Positions 44,791 through 53,205 of a stretch of DNA of 64,000 nucleotides are shown here, in pieces. Source of the DNA: JAGRGG01 sp965217265. Lineage in GTDB: Bacteria > Pseudomonadota > Alphaproteobacteria > Geminicoccales > Geminicoccaceae. Position 1 is the stretch's first letter, and each line of letters starts with the position of its first letter. A program made the position numbers and the translations under genes. The DNA lies in assembly GCA_965217265.1 (NCBI GenBank), contig CBDCHP010000018.1:186001-250000 (forward strand). The letters run 5' to 3'. The notes under the pieces are model-generated. The model was not told the DNA's origin. It saw only the letters and a list, made by a program, of their open reading frames with translations, and searched no databases.

Positions 44791-46445
44791 GTGCGGCGCG
44801 CCTGCCCAAGAGCGGCGGCGCCGTCTGGGCGCCGCTGCGCGTCGGCCCGTTTCGCAATCTGTGGCTCGCCAACCTCGCCTCCAACTTCGGCTATCTGATC
44901 CAGGGCGTCGGGGCCGGGTGGCTGATGACGCTGCTGACGTCCGATCCGGCGATGGTGGCGCTCGTGCAGACCTCAATGCAGTTGCCGATCCTGGTCTTCG
45001 CGCTCTTGGCCGGCGCGATCGCCGACCTGATCGACCACCGCAAGGTGCTGCTCGCGGCCCAGGTCTGGATGCTCGGCAACGCGCTCGCGCTCGCGACCTT
45101 GGGCTACATGGGCCTCGTCACGCCCTGGCTCCTGCTCGGCTTCACCTTTCTCCTCGGCATAGGCATGGCGGTGAACGGGCCGACGATGCAGGCGACCGTG
45201 CGCGGTCTGGTCCCGGCCAACATGCTCGCCGCCGCGATCACGATGAACGCCGTCTCGTTCAACCTCGCCCGCGCCTCCGGCCCCGCGATCGGCGGCGCGA
45301 TCGTCTCCGTCGCCGGGCCGCAGGCGGCCTTTCTCGTCAACGCGATGTCCTACCTGCCCTTGCTCCTGGTCCTCCTCTTGTGGCGGCGCCCGGCGCGCAC
45401 GTTCAACCTGCCGCGCGAGCGGGTGCTGCCGGCGATGCTGACCGGCCTGCGCTACGTCGGCCAGACGCCGCCCATCTGGCACACGATGGTCAGGGGCGCC
45501 CTGTTCGGCTTTGCCGCGACCTCGATCATGGCGCTGATGCCGCTCGTCGCCAAGGACGCCTTGAACGGCGGCCCGAGCGCGTTCGGCGGGCTCTTGGGCG
45601 CGTTCGGCGTCGGCGCGCTCGTCGGCGCGTTCACCGTCCAGCCGCTGCGCCAGCGCCTCGGCGTCGAGCGCTCGGCCACGATCATGGCCGGGCTGTTCGG
45701 CGGCGCCCTGATCGCGATCGGGCTGATGCCGGGCTGGATCACCGTGATCCTGGCCCTCTTCGTCATGGGTGGCTGCTGGCTCGGCTCCTTGTCCTCGTTC
45801 AACGCCGGCGTGCAGATGTCGAGCGCCTTTTGGGTCCAGGCGCGCGTCTTGAGCGTTTACCAGATGGTCCTGTTCGGCGGCATGGCGCTCGGCTCGTGGG
45901 TCTGGGGCGAGGTCGCTGGGTCTCACGGCGTGCTCACCGCCCTCGTCGCCGCCGGCTGCGTCATGCTGGCGCAACTGCTCTTGCAGCCCTTCTTGGCGCT
46001 GCCCTCGGACCAAGCGCCCGACATGCGGCCGGCGAACCTGCCCGAGACGCTCGTGACCGAGGTGCCGGTGCCGGCGGGCGAGGGGCCGGTGATGATCCAG
46101 GTCGAGTACAACGTCAAGGCCGACAACGTCCCGGCCTTCCTCGCCGCGATGGACGAACTCGGCCACCAGCGCCGCCGCAACGGTGCCCTTCGCTGGCGCC
46201 TGTTTCAGGACGTGAGCGACGCCGACCATTGGATCGAGACCTTCCTCGTCGCCGACTGGCTCGACCAGCGCCGGCTCCTGGACCGGACGACGACGGCGGA
46301 CCTGCTGATCGAGGCCGAGGCGCTGCGCCACCACGAGGGCGACGAGCCGGTCGTCCGGCGCATGATCGCGCGCCGCCGCGACAGCCGGTTCGAGCTGACC
46401 GAGGAGGAACGGGGCGACAAGCGGGCGGCGGCCGGGGGGACTTGA
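44787..46445 (+). CDS. MFS transporter (enterobactin-exporter-like) with C-terminal soluble domain
   Basis: The 552-residue protein has about 12 membrane helices over residues 1-410, with family features such as LAGAIADLIDHRKVLLAAQ and ATVRGLVPANMLAAAITMNAVSFNLARASGPAIGGAIV, which match the TMP_3/EntS exporter group. A C-terminal soluble part of about 100 residues (MIQVEYNVKADNVPAFLAAMDELGHQRRRNGA) resembles an antibiotic-biosynthesis-monooxygenase-type ferredoxin-like fold, a known but unexplained fusion. The substrate is unknown. It starts at GTG 44787 inside the tusA stop. Confidence 0.85.
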   Translation: MSAARLPKSGGAVWAPLRVGPFRNLWLANLASNFGYLIQGVGAGWLMTLLTSDPAMVALVQTSMQLPILVFALLAGAIADLIDHRKVLLAAQVWMLGNALALATLGYMGLVTPWLLLGFTFLLGIGMAVNGPTMQATVRGLVPANMLAAAITMNAVSFNLARASGPAIGGAIVSVAGPQAAFLVNAMSYLPLLLVLLLWRRPARTFNLPRERVLPAMLTGLRYVGQTPPIWHTMVRGALFGFAATSIMALMPLVAKDALNGGPSAFGGLLGAFGVGALVGAFTVQPLRQRLGVERSATIMAGLFGGALIAIGLMPGWITVILALFVMGGCWLGSLSSFNAGVQMSSAFWVQARVLSVYQMVLFGGMALGSWVWGEVAGSHGVLTALVAAGCVMLAQLLLQPFLALPSDQAPDMRPANLPETLVTEVPVPAGEGPVMIQVEYNVKADNVPAFLAAMDELGHQRRRNGALRWRLFQDVSDADHWIETFLVADWLDQRRLLDRTTTADLLIEAEALRHHEGDEPVVRRMIARRRDSRFELTEEERGDKRAAAGGT

Positions 46446-46493
46446 GCCGCGCCGTCATCCATCAACGCGGACGCGGCACGGCCCAAGTCCGGC

Positions 46494-47207
46494 TCAGGCG
46501 CCGAAGCCGCCGTCGATCGTGTGCATGGCACCCGTCACCATCGAGGCTTCCGGGCCGACGAGGTAGGCGACCATGCCGGCGACCTCGTCCGGCCGGGCGT
46601 GGCGCTTGATTGCCATGAAGCCGTGCATGGCCTCGTGCAGCGGGCCGTCGGCCGGGTTCATGTCGGTGTCGACCGGGCCGGGCTGGACGGCGTTCAGCGT
46701 GATCCCGCGCGCGCCGAAGTCGCGGGCCAATCCTCGAACCATGCCCTGCACGGCCGACTTGGTCAGCGCGTAGGCGGCACCGCCCGGAAACGGCATCCGA
46801 TCGCCGTTGACCGAGCCGATGACGACGATCCGGCCGCCCTCGCCCATGCGCCGCGCGGCGTCGACCGCGGCGTGGTAGGGGCCGCGCACGTTGACGTCGA
46901 TCATGCGGTCGACGGCCTCGGTGTCCAGTTCGAGCGGGTCGCCCAGCACCAGAACGCCGGCGTTGACGACGAGGACGTCGAGCGCACCTTGGTCGGCGAT
47001 CACCCGCCCGACCGCGACAGGGTCGCCGCTGTCGGCTTGAAGCGCCTGCGCTCCCGTCCTGTTCGCGAGCGCCCTCGCCGCGTCGGCCGAACCGGCGTAG
47101 GTGAAGGCGGTCTCGGCCCCGTCCCTCGTCAGGCGCTCGACGATCGCGGCGCCGATGCCCCGGCTGCCGCCCAGGACGAGCGCCTTCTTATCGGTCAGAT
47201 TTGCCAC
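46494..47207 (-). CDS. bdcA: SDR family oxidoreductase, BdcA-like
   Basis: The 237-residue protein matches E. coli BdcA, reported to bind cyclic di-GMP and affect biofilm dispersal, over its whole length: KALVLGGSRGIGAAIVERL, FTYAGSADAARALA, NAGVLVLGDPLELD, GSVNGDRMPFPGG, and PGPVDTDMNPADGPLHEAM through AMHTIDGGFGA. It has the Tyr-x3-Lys pair (AYALTKSA). GTG 47207 is chosen because GAGGAGC precedes it and the length then equals BdcA. The divergent bdcR-like gene is 74 bp away, as in E. coli. Confidence 0.82.
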   Translation of the reverse strand: MANLTDKKALVLGGSRGIGAAIVERLTRDGAETAFTYAGSADAARALANRTGAQALQADSGDPVAVGRVIADQGALDVLVVNAGVLVLGDPLELDTEAVDRMIDVNVRGPYHAAVDAARRMGEGGRIVVIGSVNGDRMPFPGGAAYALTKSAVQGMVRGLARDFGARGITLNAVQPGPVDTDMNPADGPLHEAMHGFMAIKRHARPDEVAGMVAYLVGPEASMVTGAMHTIDGGFGA

Positions 47208-47228
47208 GGTGCTGCTCCTCGCATGTTT

Positions 47229-47287
47229 TGTAGTAGTCACTATATAAATAACTCAGGACGGCTGACAAGGATAATTCTGTAGTGGTC
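47229..47287. promoter_or_regulatory. Putative BdcR-type operator, direct repeat
   Basis: Two copies of TGTAGTRGTC stand at 47229-47238 and 47278-47287, 49 bp apart in the bdcA-bdcR intergenic region. The second overlaps the bdcR start. The AT-rich stretch between them (CTATATAAATAA) probably holds the promoters. Autoregulation by the TetR-type protein is inferred. Confidence 0.4.
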
Positions 47288-47881
47288 GATAAAAAAATAT
47301 ACGTGGGCCGCGGCCGCCCGCGCGGCTTCGACGTCGAGGCGGCGGTCGAGACGGCACTCGAACTGTTTCGCGCGCGGGGCTACGACGGCGTCGGCGTCGC
47401 CGAACTCGCCAAGGCGATCGGCGTCGGCGCGCCGAGCCTCTACGCCGCCTTCGGCTGCAAGGCCGGGCTGTTCGAGCGCGCCCTCGAACGCTACGTCGCG
47501 CGCGAGGGCGGCTTCATCGCGGCGGCCCTGGCCGAAAGCCTCTCCCTGCCCCGCGCGATCGAGAACGTGCTGCTGCGCGCGGCCGAGGTCTACACCGCCA
47601 CCCCCGACTTGCCGGGCTGCCTCGTCATGGACGGCACGCGCAACAGCACCGACGCGGGGGCGTGCGCGCTGACGCGGGCCTTGCGCGCGGCGACGCGCCG
47701 ACACCTGCGCGCGTTCATCGCCAACGAGCGCCCGAACGACGCGGACGACCTCGCCGACGGCCTCATGGTGGCGCTCGCCGGCCTCTCCGCCGCCGCCCGC
47801 GACGGCGTGCCCCCCGAACGCCTGCGCAAGAGCGCCGCGATCCTGGCCGAAGGTATCGTTAATCGTCTGAGGGTGGCGTGA
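47282..47881 (+). CDS. bdcR: TetR-family transcriptional regulator, BdcR-like
   Basis: The 199-residue protein has a TetR helix-turn-helix at about residues 10-55 (GRGRPRGFDVEAAVETALELF then VAELAKAIGVGAPSLYAAFGCKAGLF) and a helical ligand domain with PGCLVMDG and the later MVALAGLSAAARDG. The divergent position and similarity to E. coli BdcR suggest it represses the adjacent bdcA-like gene. It starts at GTG 47282. The TGA stop overlaps the left end of repeat copy K. Confidence 0.82.
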   Translation: MVDKKIYVGRGRPRGFDVEAAVETALELFRARGYDGVGVAELAKAIGVGAPSLYAAFGCKAGLFERALERYVAREGGFIAAALAESLSLPRAIENVLLRAAEVYTATPDLPGCLVMDGTRNSTDAGACALTRALRAATRRHLRAFIANERPNDADDLADGLMVALAGLSAAARDGVPPERLRKSAAILAEGIVNRLRVA

Positions 47882-48025
47882 ACGCTTCGCGTCCGCTGCG
47901 CGGGGCTTTTTTCTCTTCTTTTTTGCAACTTTGGCCGGGGCTGGCCTGAACGTCTGAGCCAAGTTCGAGGACAAGTAGCAAAAAAAGGAAAGAGAAAGCC
48001 CGCGCGGCAGCGCACGCGAAGCGTT
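47880..48025. repeat. Interspersed inverted-repeat element, copy K
   Basis: The copy lies between convergent bdcR-like and phzF-like genes and overlaps both stops. The left arm hairpin is CCGC (47893-47896), TGC, GCGG (47900-47903) then GGCTTTTTTC; the right arm read inward is GCGC-TGCC-GCGC then GGGCTTTC. The core is the CAACTTTGGCCGGGG variant. Confidence 0.88.
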
Positions 48026-48896
48026 AAACCTCGATCTCGCCGCGCATCACCTCGACGCAAGGGCCGGCGACGCTGGCGATCCCTTCTGCGTCGACCGCGA
48101 CCTCGATCCGGCTCGGCCGGCCCATCTCGACCCCTTGCTCGATGGTGACGGCGCCCCTCCCTTCGCGCGCGTGCAGGAAGGCGCCGAGGGCTGCGGCGGC
48201 GCTGCCGGTCGCCGGGTCCTCGGGAATGTTGTCCAGGGGCGCGAACATGCGCGCGCGCAGGCGATCGGGTGTCTCGGTGCGGACATAGAGGAAGAGGGCG
48301 AAATCCGGCCCCGTCGCCGCCGACAGCGTCGCTTTCGTCTGTCGAAACGCGCTGGTGTCGGGAACGGCACGGCCCAGCGCGTCGAGCGACGCCACCTCGG
48401 CGAAGGCGAAGCGGGCGCCGACCGAGAGGAAGCGGGGCGCGTGGGGCTCGATCATAATCGCATCCGCCTCCAGCCCGACGGCGGCGGCGACCGTCGCGGC
48501 GTCGATCTCCGACCCCTCTTCGAGCGGCCTCGGCGCCCTGATCTTGGCACCCGTCACGCCGTTCGGTCCCCGCAGCGCCTCGACCCGAACGGTGCCGGCG
48601 ACTTCCTCGAAGGCGAGCGCGTCGCCGTGCCCTTGCTTGGCGAGCAGGTAGCCGGTGCCGACGTTCGGGTGCCCGGCGAACGGCATCTCCATCGTCGGCG
48701 TGAAGATGCGCACCTTGAAGTCGTGCGCCGGGTCGCTCGGTTGGCAGACGAAGGTTGTCTCGGAGTAGTTGAACTCGCGGGCGACGCGCTGCATCGCGTC
48801 CGTGTCCAGCCCGTCCGCGTCGAGGACGACGGCGAGCGGGTTGCCGCCGAAGCGCTGGTCGGTGAAGACGTCGAGCGTGACGTAGTCGAGGCGCAT
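48024..48896 (-). CDS. PhzF family phenazine-biosynthesis-like isomerase
   Basis: The family has a diaminopimelate-epimerase-like fold and includes isomerases with mostly unknown substrates. The 290-residue protein has TLDVFTDQRFGGNPLAVVLDA at its start, the catalytic-Glu region FNYSETTFV at about residue 45, the MPFAGHPNVGTGYLL motif and the mirror motif DPATGSAAAALGAFL in the C-terminal half. No phenazine genes are nearby. It is convergent with bdcR across repeat copy K. Confidence 0.9.
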   Translation of the reverse strand: MRLDYVTLDVFTDQRFGGNPLAVVLDADGLDTDAMQRVAREFNYSETTFVCQPSDPAHDFKVRIFTPTMEMPFAGHPNVGTGYLLAKQGHGDALAFEEVAGTVRVEALRGPNGVTGAKIRAPRPLEEGSEIDAATVAAAVGLEADAIMIEPHAPRFLSVGARFAFAEVASLDALGRAVPDTSAFRQTKATLSAATGPDFALFLYVRTETPDRLRARMFAPLDNIPEDPATGSAAAALGAFLHAREGRGAVTIEQGVEMGRPSRIEVAVDAEGIASVAGPCVEVMRGEIEV

Positions 48897-48918
48897 TGTG
48901 CTCTCCCGTGAGGATATT

Positions 48919-49048
48919 GAACGCTTCGCGTGCGCTGCCGCGCGGGCTTTTTCTTTTTTGTCTTTGTCAGGGGCTGGCCCTCGGCGCCGATGCCAGCCTC
49001 CTACGCTAACACTGGCAAGAAATGCGGCGGGCGCAACGCGAAGCGTTT
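48919..49048. repeat. Interspersed inverted-repeat element, copy L
   Basis: The copy lies between the start of the PhzF-like gene and the 3' end of the acyl-CoA dehydrogenase. The left arm hairpin is GCGC-TGCC-GCGC then GGGCTTTTTC; the right arm is degenerate but ends GAAGCGTTT. The core is in the A and J orientation (GGGGCTGGCCCT, then CTAACACTGGCAAG). It is the last full copy to the right in the window. Confidence 0.78.
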
Positions 49049-49076
49049 AGACCTCGATCGGCGGCGCTTCGCAGGG

Positions 49077-50855
49077 CTAGAATGCCTCCGCCGGCAGCGC
49101 CATCAGCGGTGCTTTGCCGGCCATGATTCGGGCAAAGAGCGCGCCGCTCTCGGGCAGGACCTTGGTCATGTAGAAGGTGGCGAGGCCGATCTTCGCCTGC
49201 CCCCCCGGCTCCGCCGCCCGCGGCAGGACGGCGACCACGGTCTTGGCGTGCGCCCAGGCGAGTGCGGTGAGGGCGAACAGGCGTAAATAGTCGCTCGCGG
49301 CCGCCGCCGCCTCCTCGGGGTCGGCCAAGCCCTTCTGGGCGATGACGAGCGTCGCGTTGCGCAGCCGGCCGGCCGCCTTGGCGAGCGCCCCCGTCATCTC
49401 GGCGAGGTGCGGGTTCGTTTGGTGCTCCTCGACGAAGGCGTCGAGCGGGTGGAAGAAGCGGCGGAGCAGGCGCCCGGTGCCCACACCCAGCTTGCGGCCG
49501 ACGAGGTCGAGGGCCTGGATGCCGTTGGTGCCCTCATAGATCGGGCAGATGCGTGCGTCGCGCACCAACTGCTCGACGCCCCACTCCTTGACGTAGCCGT
49601 GCCCGCCCATGACCTGCACGGCCGCGTTCGCCGCCTCGGTGCCGAGGTCGGTGAAGTAGGCCTTCACGATCGGGGTCATCAAATTGACGAAATCGTCCGC
49701 CTGCTGCCGCCGCTCGGGCTCCGGGTGGTGCTTGGCGATGTCGAGTTCCATGCCGGTCCAGTAGGCCAGCACTCTAGCCGCCTCGATCTGGCTCTTCATC
49801 GAGAGCAGCATCCGCCGCACGTCGGGGTGGACGATGATCGGATCGGCCGGCCCCTCGGGCGCCTTGGCGCCGCTCAAGGAACGGCCCTGCAGCCGCTCCT
49901 TGGCGTAGTGCGCCGCCGACTGGTAGGCGGTCTCGGCGACGCCGAGGCCCTGGATGCCGACGGCGAGCCGGGCGGCGTTCATCATCGTGAACATCGCCTT
50001 CATCCCGCCGTGCTTCTGGCCGATGAGGTAACCTTCGGCGTCCTCATAGTGCATGACGCAGGTGGCGGACCCGTTGATGCCCATCTTCTTCTCGATCGAG
50101 CCGCACATCAGGCCGTTCTTGGGGCCTAGGTTGCCGTCGTCGTCGGGGATGAACTTCGGCACGAGGAAGAGCGAGATGCCCCTGGTGCCGGGCGGCGCGC
50201 CGGGCAGCTTGGCGAGCACGAGGTGGACGATGTTCTCGGTCAGGTCGTGCTCGCCGCACGAGATGAAGATCTTGGTGCCGGTGACGCGGTACGTCCCGTC
50301 GTCCGCCGGCACCGCCTTGGTCTTGATCAGGCCGAGGTCGGTGCCGCAGTGCGGCTCGGTCAGGTTCATCGTCCCCGACCATTTGCCCGAGGCCATCTTG
50401 GGCAAATAGAGGGCCTTGAGCGCCTCGGTGCCGTGCAGGTGCACGGCGTCCGCCGCCCCGGCGCTCAAGAGCGGATAGATGCTGAACGCCAGGTTGGCCG
50501 AGGACATCATCTCCATGAGCGCGAAGTGCAGCGTCTGCGGCAATCCCTGTCCGCCGTAGTCCGGCGCCATCGCCAGCCCGTTCCAGCCGCCCTGGGCGTA
50601 GGCGTCGTAGGCTTCCTTGAAGCCCTTGGGCGTGCGCACGACGCCGTTCTCGTAAACGCAACCCTCGGCGTCGCCGCTCTGGTTGAGGGGAAAGAGCGCC
50701 TCCTCGCACAAGCGGCCCGCCTCTTCGAGGACCGGCCGGGCCAAGTCGGCGCCCGCCTCCTCGAAGCCGGGCAGCGTGGGGATCGAGCGCTCGTAGCCGA
50801 GCACGTCGAAGAGGACGAAGCCGATTTCGTCCAAGGGGGCTTTGTAGGTCACCAT
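49077..50855 (-). CDS. Acyl-CoA dehydrogenase (large, DmdC-type layout)
   Basis: The FAD enzyme makes the first oxidation in beta-oxidation, passing electrons to ETF. At 592 residues it belongs to the long class with N- and C-terminal extensions, which includes the methylmercaptopropionyl-CoA dehydrogenase DmdC and long-chain enzymes. Visible are GTMNLTEPHCGTDLGLIKTKA, FISCGEHDL, the catalytic glutamate in ICPIYEGTNGIQALDLVGRK and VMGGHGYVKEWGVEQLVRDARI. It is the last gene of a minus-strand operon (merR, thiolase, HAD/ECH, this gene), 13 bp after the multifunctional protein, so a fatty-acid role is favoured over DMSP. Confidence 0.92.
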   Translation of the reverse strand: MVTYKAPLDEIGFVLFDVLGYERSIPTLPGFEEAGADLARPVLEEAGRLCEEALFPLNQSGDAEGCVYENGVVRTPKGFKEAYDAYAQGGWNGLAMAPDYGGQGLPQTLHFALMEMMSSANLAFSIYPLLSAGAADAVHLHGTEALKALYLPKMASGKWSGTMNLTEPHCGTDLGLIKTKAVPADDGTYRVTGTKIFISCGEHDLTENIVHLVLAKLPGAPPGTRGISLFLVPKFIPDDDGNLGPKNGLMCGSIEKKMGINGSATCVMHYEDAEGYLIGQKHGGMKAMFTMMNAARLAVGIQGLGVAETAYQSAAHYAKERLQGRSLSGAKAPEGPADPIIVHPDVRRMLLSMKSQIEAARVLAYWTGMELDIAKHHPEPERRQQADDFVNLMTPIVKAYFTDLGTEAANAAVQVMGGHGYVKEWGVEQLVRDARICPIYEGTNGIQALDLVGRKLGVGTGRLLRRFFHPLDAFVEEHQTNPHLAEMTGALAKAAGRLRNATLVIAQKGLADPEEAAAAASDYLRLFALTALAWAHAKTVVAVLPRAAEPGGQAKIGLATFYMTKVLPESGALFARIMAGKAPLMALPAEAF

Positions 50856-50868
50856 GCTGTCGATCGTC

Positions 50869-53205
50869 CTAATTGCGCAGGGGTTTGCCGGTGGCGAGCA
50901 TGTGCTCGACGCGGGCCAGCGTGCCCTCGGTCCGGATCAGCCGCATGAAGGCGGCGTGTTCGAGGTCGAGCAGCGCCGTCTCGCTGACGCTCAACGTCGG
51001 GTCGGTGTCGCCGCCGGTCAGCACGGCCGCGAGTTCGGCCGTCACGGTTTTGTCGTGCGGCGTCAACTGCCCCTTGAGGTCGAGGTCGTGCAGGGCGAGC
51101 CCTAGGGCGGCCGCACCCGACGGCCCCGGCAGGCGCAGTTCGGCCGGCTCGGGCGGCCTGTAGTCCTCGGCGAGTTCGATCGCCCGCGTCTTGGCGTCGG
51201 CCAAGAGCCGGTCGCGGTTGAAGGTGATGCGGTCCGACGGGCGCAAGATCCCTGTCTCGATCGCCTCGAAGGCCGACTTCGCCACCTTGGCGAGCCCGAT
51301 CTGCTCGAACGCCTGCGCCACGGGCGCCATCGGCCCGTTCGGGCGCTTGGGGTCCGTGGCGTAGCGGGCGAGGAGGCGGGCACAGCCGCCCCAGCCGGGG
51401 ACGACGCCGACCCCGACCTCGACGAGGCCGGCGTAGGTCTCGGCGTGCGCCTGCACGGCGTCGGCCATCAGCAGGATCTCGCAGCCGCCGCCGAGCGTCA
51501 GGCCCGAGGGGGCGGCGACGACGGGGAAGGGGGCGTAGCGGAGGGCAGAATAGACCCGCTGCCCGCCGACGACCAGTTCCTCGATCTTGTCCCAAGCACC
51601 GACGTTGGCGGCGAAGAGGGCGAGGCCGAGGTTGGCCCCGGCCGAGAAGGCGCTACCGTCGTCGTAGACGACGAGACCCTTGGCCCCGTGCCCCCGCACG
51701 ATCTCCGGTGTCTGGCCCAGGAGCTTGAGCAGGTCGGCGTCGATCGTGCCCATCTTGGAGCGGATCTCGAAGCACAACACCCCGTCGCCGATGTCCCAGA
51801 CGGCGGCCGAGGCGTTCTTCGCCAAAGGTTTCGCGCGTCGCTTGACGTCGGCGAGGAGTAGAACGCCCTCCGGCCGCTCGATCGGAGTGTAAGCATCATC
51901 GAGGTCCAGCCGCTCCAGGCGGCCGTCCTGCTCGCGGTAGAAGCCGCCGGCACGAATCGCGGTGTCGAGGAAGGCCGGGACGGCGACGCCCTCGGCGTCG
52001 AGCGCCGCCTTCAAGGTCGCGAGCCCCAAGGCGTCGGCCAACTCGAACGGCCCTTGCTTCCAATTGTAGCCGAGCCGCATCGCGGCGTCGATCGCGGCCA
52101 GATCGTCGCTCACTTCCCCTAAGCGCCCGATCGCGTAGGCGAGCGTGCGGGCGATGACGGCGCGGGCGTAGGCCGAGCCCTTGTCGCCCGCCGCGAGCAA
52201 ACCGGCGGCACCGCCCTTCCTCGCCGCCTCGACCGAGGCGAGGGTGGACTTCGCCGTCGGCCGGTAGGTGCCAAGCGCCAAGTCGACGGTCTCCTTCAGC
52301 TTACCGCCGCCGGCGCGGTTGAGGCGGTAGAAGCCGCCCTTGCCCTTGCGTCCGGTGTAGCCCTCGCCGATCAGCTTCGCCAGGAGCGGGAACTCGGCCC
52401 GCCCGGCGTGGTAGGGGTCGTCCTCGGGCAGGGCCGCGGCGAGGCTCTTGTCGACGTAGGGCACGAGGTCGAGCCCGACGAGGTCGAGAAGGCCGAACAC
52501 GCCGGTCTTGGGAAAGCCGAACGGCCGGCCCATGACCGCGTCCGCCTCCTCGACGGTGAGGCCGAAGCTTTGCGCGTACTTCAACGCCGCCTGCATCCAG
52601 TAGACGCCGATGCGGTTGGCGATGAAGCCGGGGGTGTCTTCGCAGCGCACGACGGTCTTGCCGAGGCCGATATCGGCGAAGGCTACGAGGCCGGCCAGCG
52701 CCGCCGGATCGGTCGCGTCGTCGGCGACGACTTCGAGCAGGCGCATGTAGCGCGGCGGGTTGAAGAAGTGGGTGATGAGAAAGCGCGGCCTCAGCCCCTC
52801 GTCCATGCCCTCCTTCAACGCTTCGAGCGGCAAAGTCGAGGTATTCGACGAGACGAGCGTGCGCGGCCCGACATATTGCGCGAACTTGGCGTAGAGGTCG
52901 CGCTTGACCTCGACCCGCTCGACCACCGCCTCGATCACCCAGTCGCAGTCCCGCAGCCGCTCCAGGTGGTCCTCGATGTTGCCGGGGATCACCCGCCGGA
53001 CGGCTGCCTTGCCCATGAAGGGGGCCGGATCGGTTTTGAGCAACTTTTGCACCGCCGCCTTGGCGACGGCGTCGCGGTCGGCCGCACCCTCCGGGACGAC
53101 GTCGAGCAGGTGGACTTCGACGCCGGCGTTGGCGATCTGTGCCGCGATGGCGGCGCCCATGACGCCGGCACCGACGACGGCGGCGCGCGCAACCCCGACG
53201 GCCAT
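50869..53205 (-). CDS. 3-hydroxyacyl-CoA dehydrogenase / enoyl-CoA hydratase fusion
   Basis: This multifunctional beta-oxidation protein catalyses hydration and the second oxidation. The 778-residue order is dehydrogenase first (NAD-binding AAVVGAGVMGAAIAAQIAN at about residues 8-26, FITHFFNPPRYMRLLEVV, then two C-terminal HAD domains to about 420) and crotonase domain second (AGANLGLALFAANVGAWDKIE near 500; GGGCEILLMADAVQAHAETY). That is the FadN arrangement, opposite to FadB/FadJ. The ATG at 53205 uses the last base of the thiolase TGA, a one-base overlap implying coupling. Confidence 0.93.
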   Translation of the reverse strand: MAVGVARAAVVGAGVMGAAIAAQIANAGVEVHLLDVVPEGAADRDAVAKAAVQKLLKTDPAPFMGKAAVRRVIPGNIEDHLERLRDCDWVIEAVVERVEVKRDLYAKFAQYVGPRTLVSSNTSTLPLEALKEGMDEGLRPRFLITHFFNPPRYMRLLEVVADDATDPAALAGLVAFADIGLGKTVVRCEDTPGFIANRIGVYWMQAALKYAQSFGLTVEEADAVMGRPFGFPKTGVFGLLDLVGLDLVPYVDKSLAAALPEDDPYHAGRAEFPLLAKLIGEGYTGRKGKGGFYRLNRAGGGKLKETVDLALGTYRPTAKSTLASVEAARKGGAAGLLAAGDKGSAYARAVIARTLAYAIGRLGEVSDDLAAIDAAMRLGYNWKQGPFELADALGLATLKAALDAEGVAVPAFLDTAIRAGGFYREQDGRLERLDLDDAYTPIERPEGVLLLADVKRRAKPLAKNASAAVWDIGDGVLCFEIRSKMGTIDADLLKLLGQTPEIVRGHGAKGLVVYDDGSAFSAGANLGLALFAANVGAWDKIEELVVGGQRVYSALRYAPFPVVAAPSGLTLGGGCEILLMADAVQAHAETYAGLVEVGVGVVPGWGGCARLLARYATDPKRPNGPMAPVAQAFEQIGLAKVAKSAFEAIETGILRPSDRITFNRDRLLADAKTRAIELAEDYRPPEPAELRLPGPSGAAALGLALHDLDLKGQLTPHDKTVTAELAAVLTGGDTDPTLSVSETALLDLEHAAFMRLIRTEGTLARVEHMLATGKPLRN

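Noticed and set aside
49077..50855. Assignment as a dedicated DMSP enzyme (DmdC)
   Set aside because: The length and layout match, but the operon holds thiolase, HAD/ECH and a fatty-acid MerR, and no dmdA or dmdD is present.
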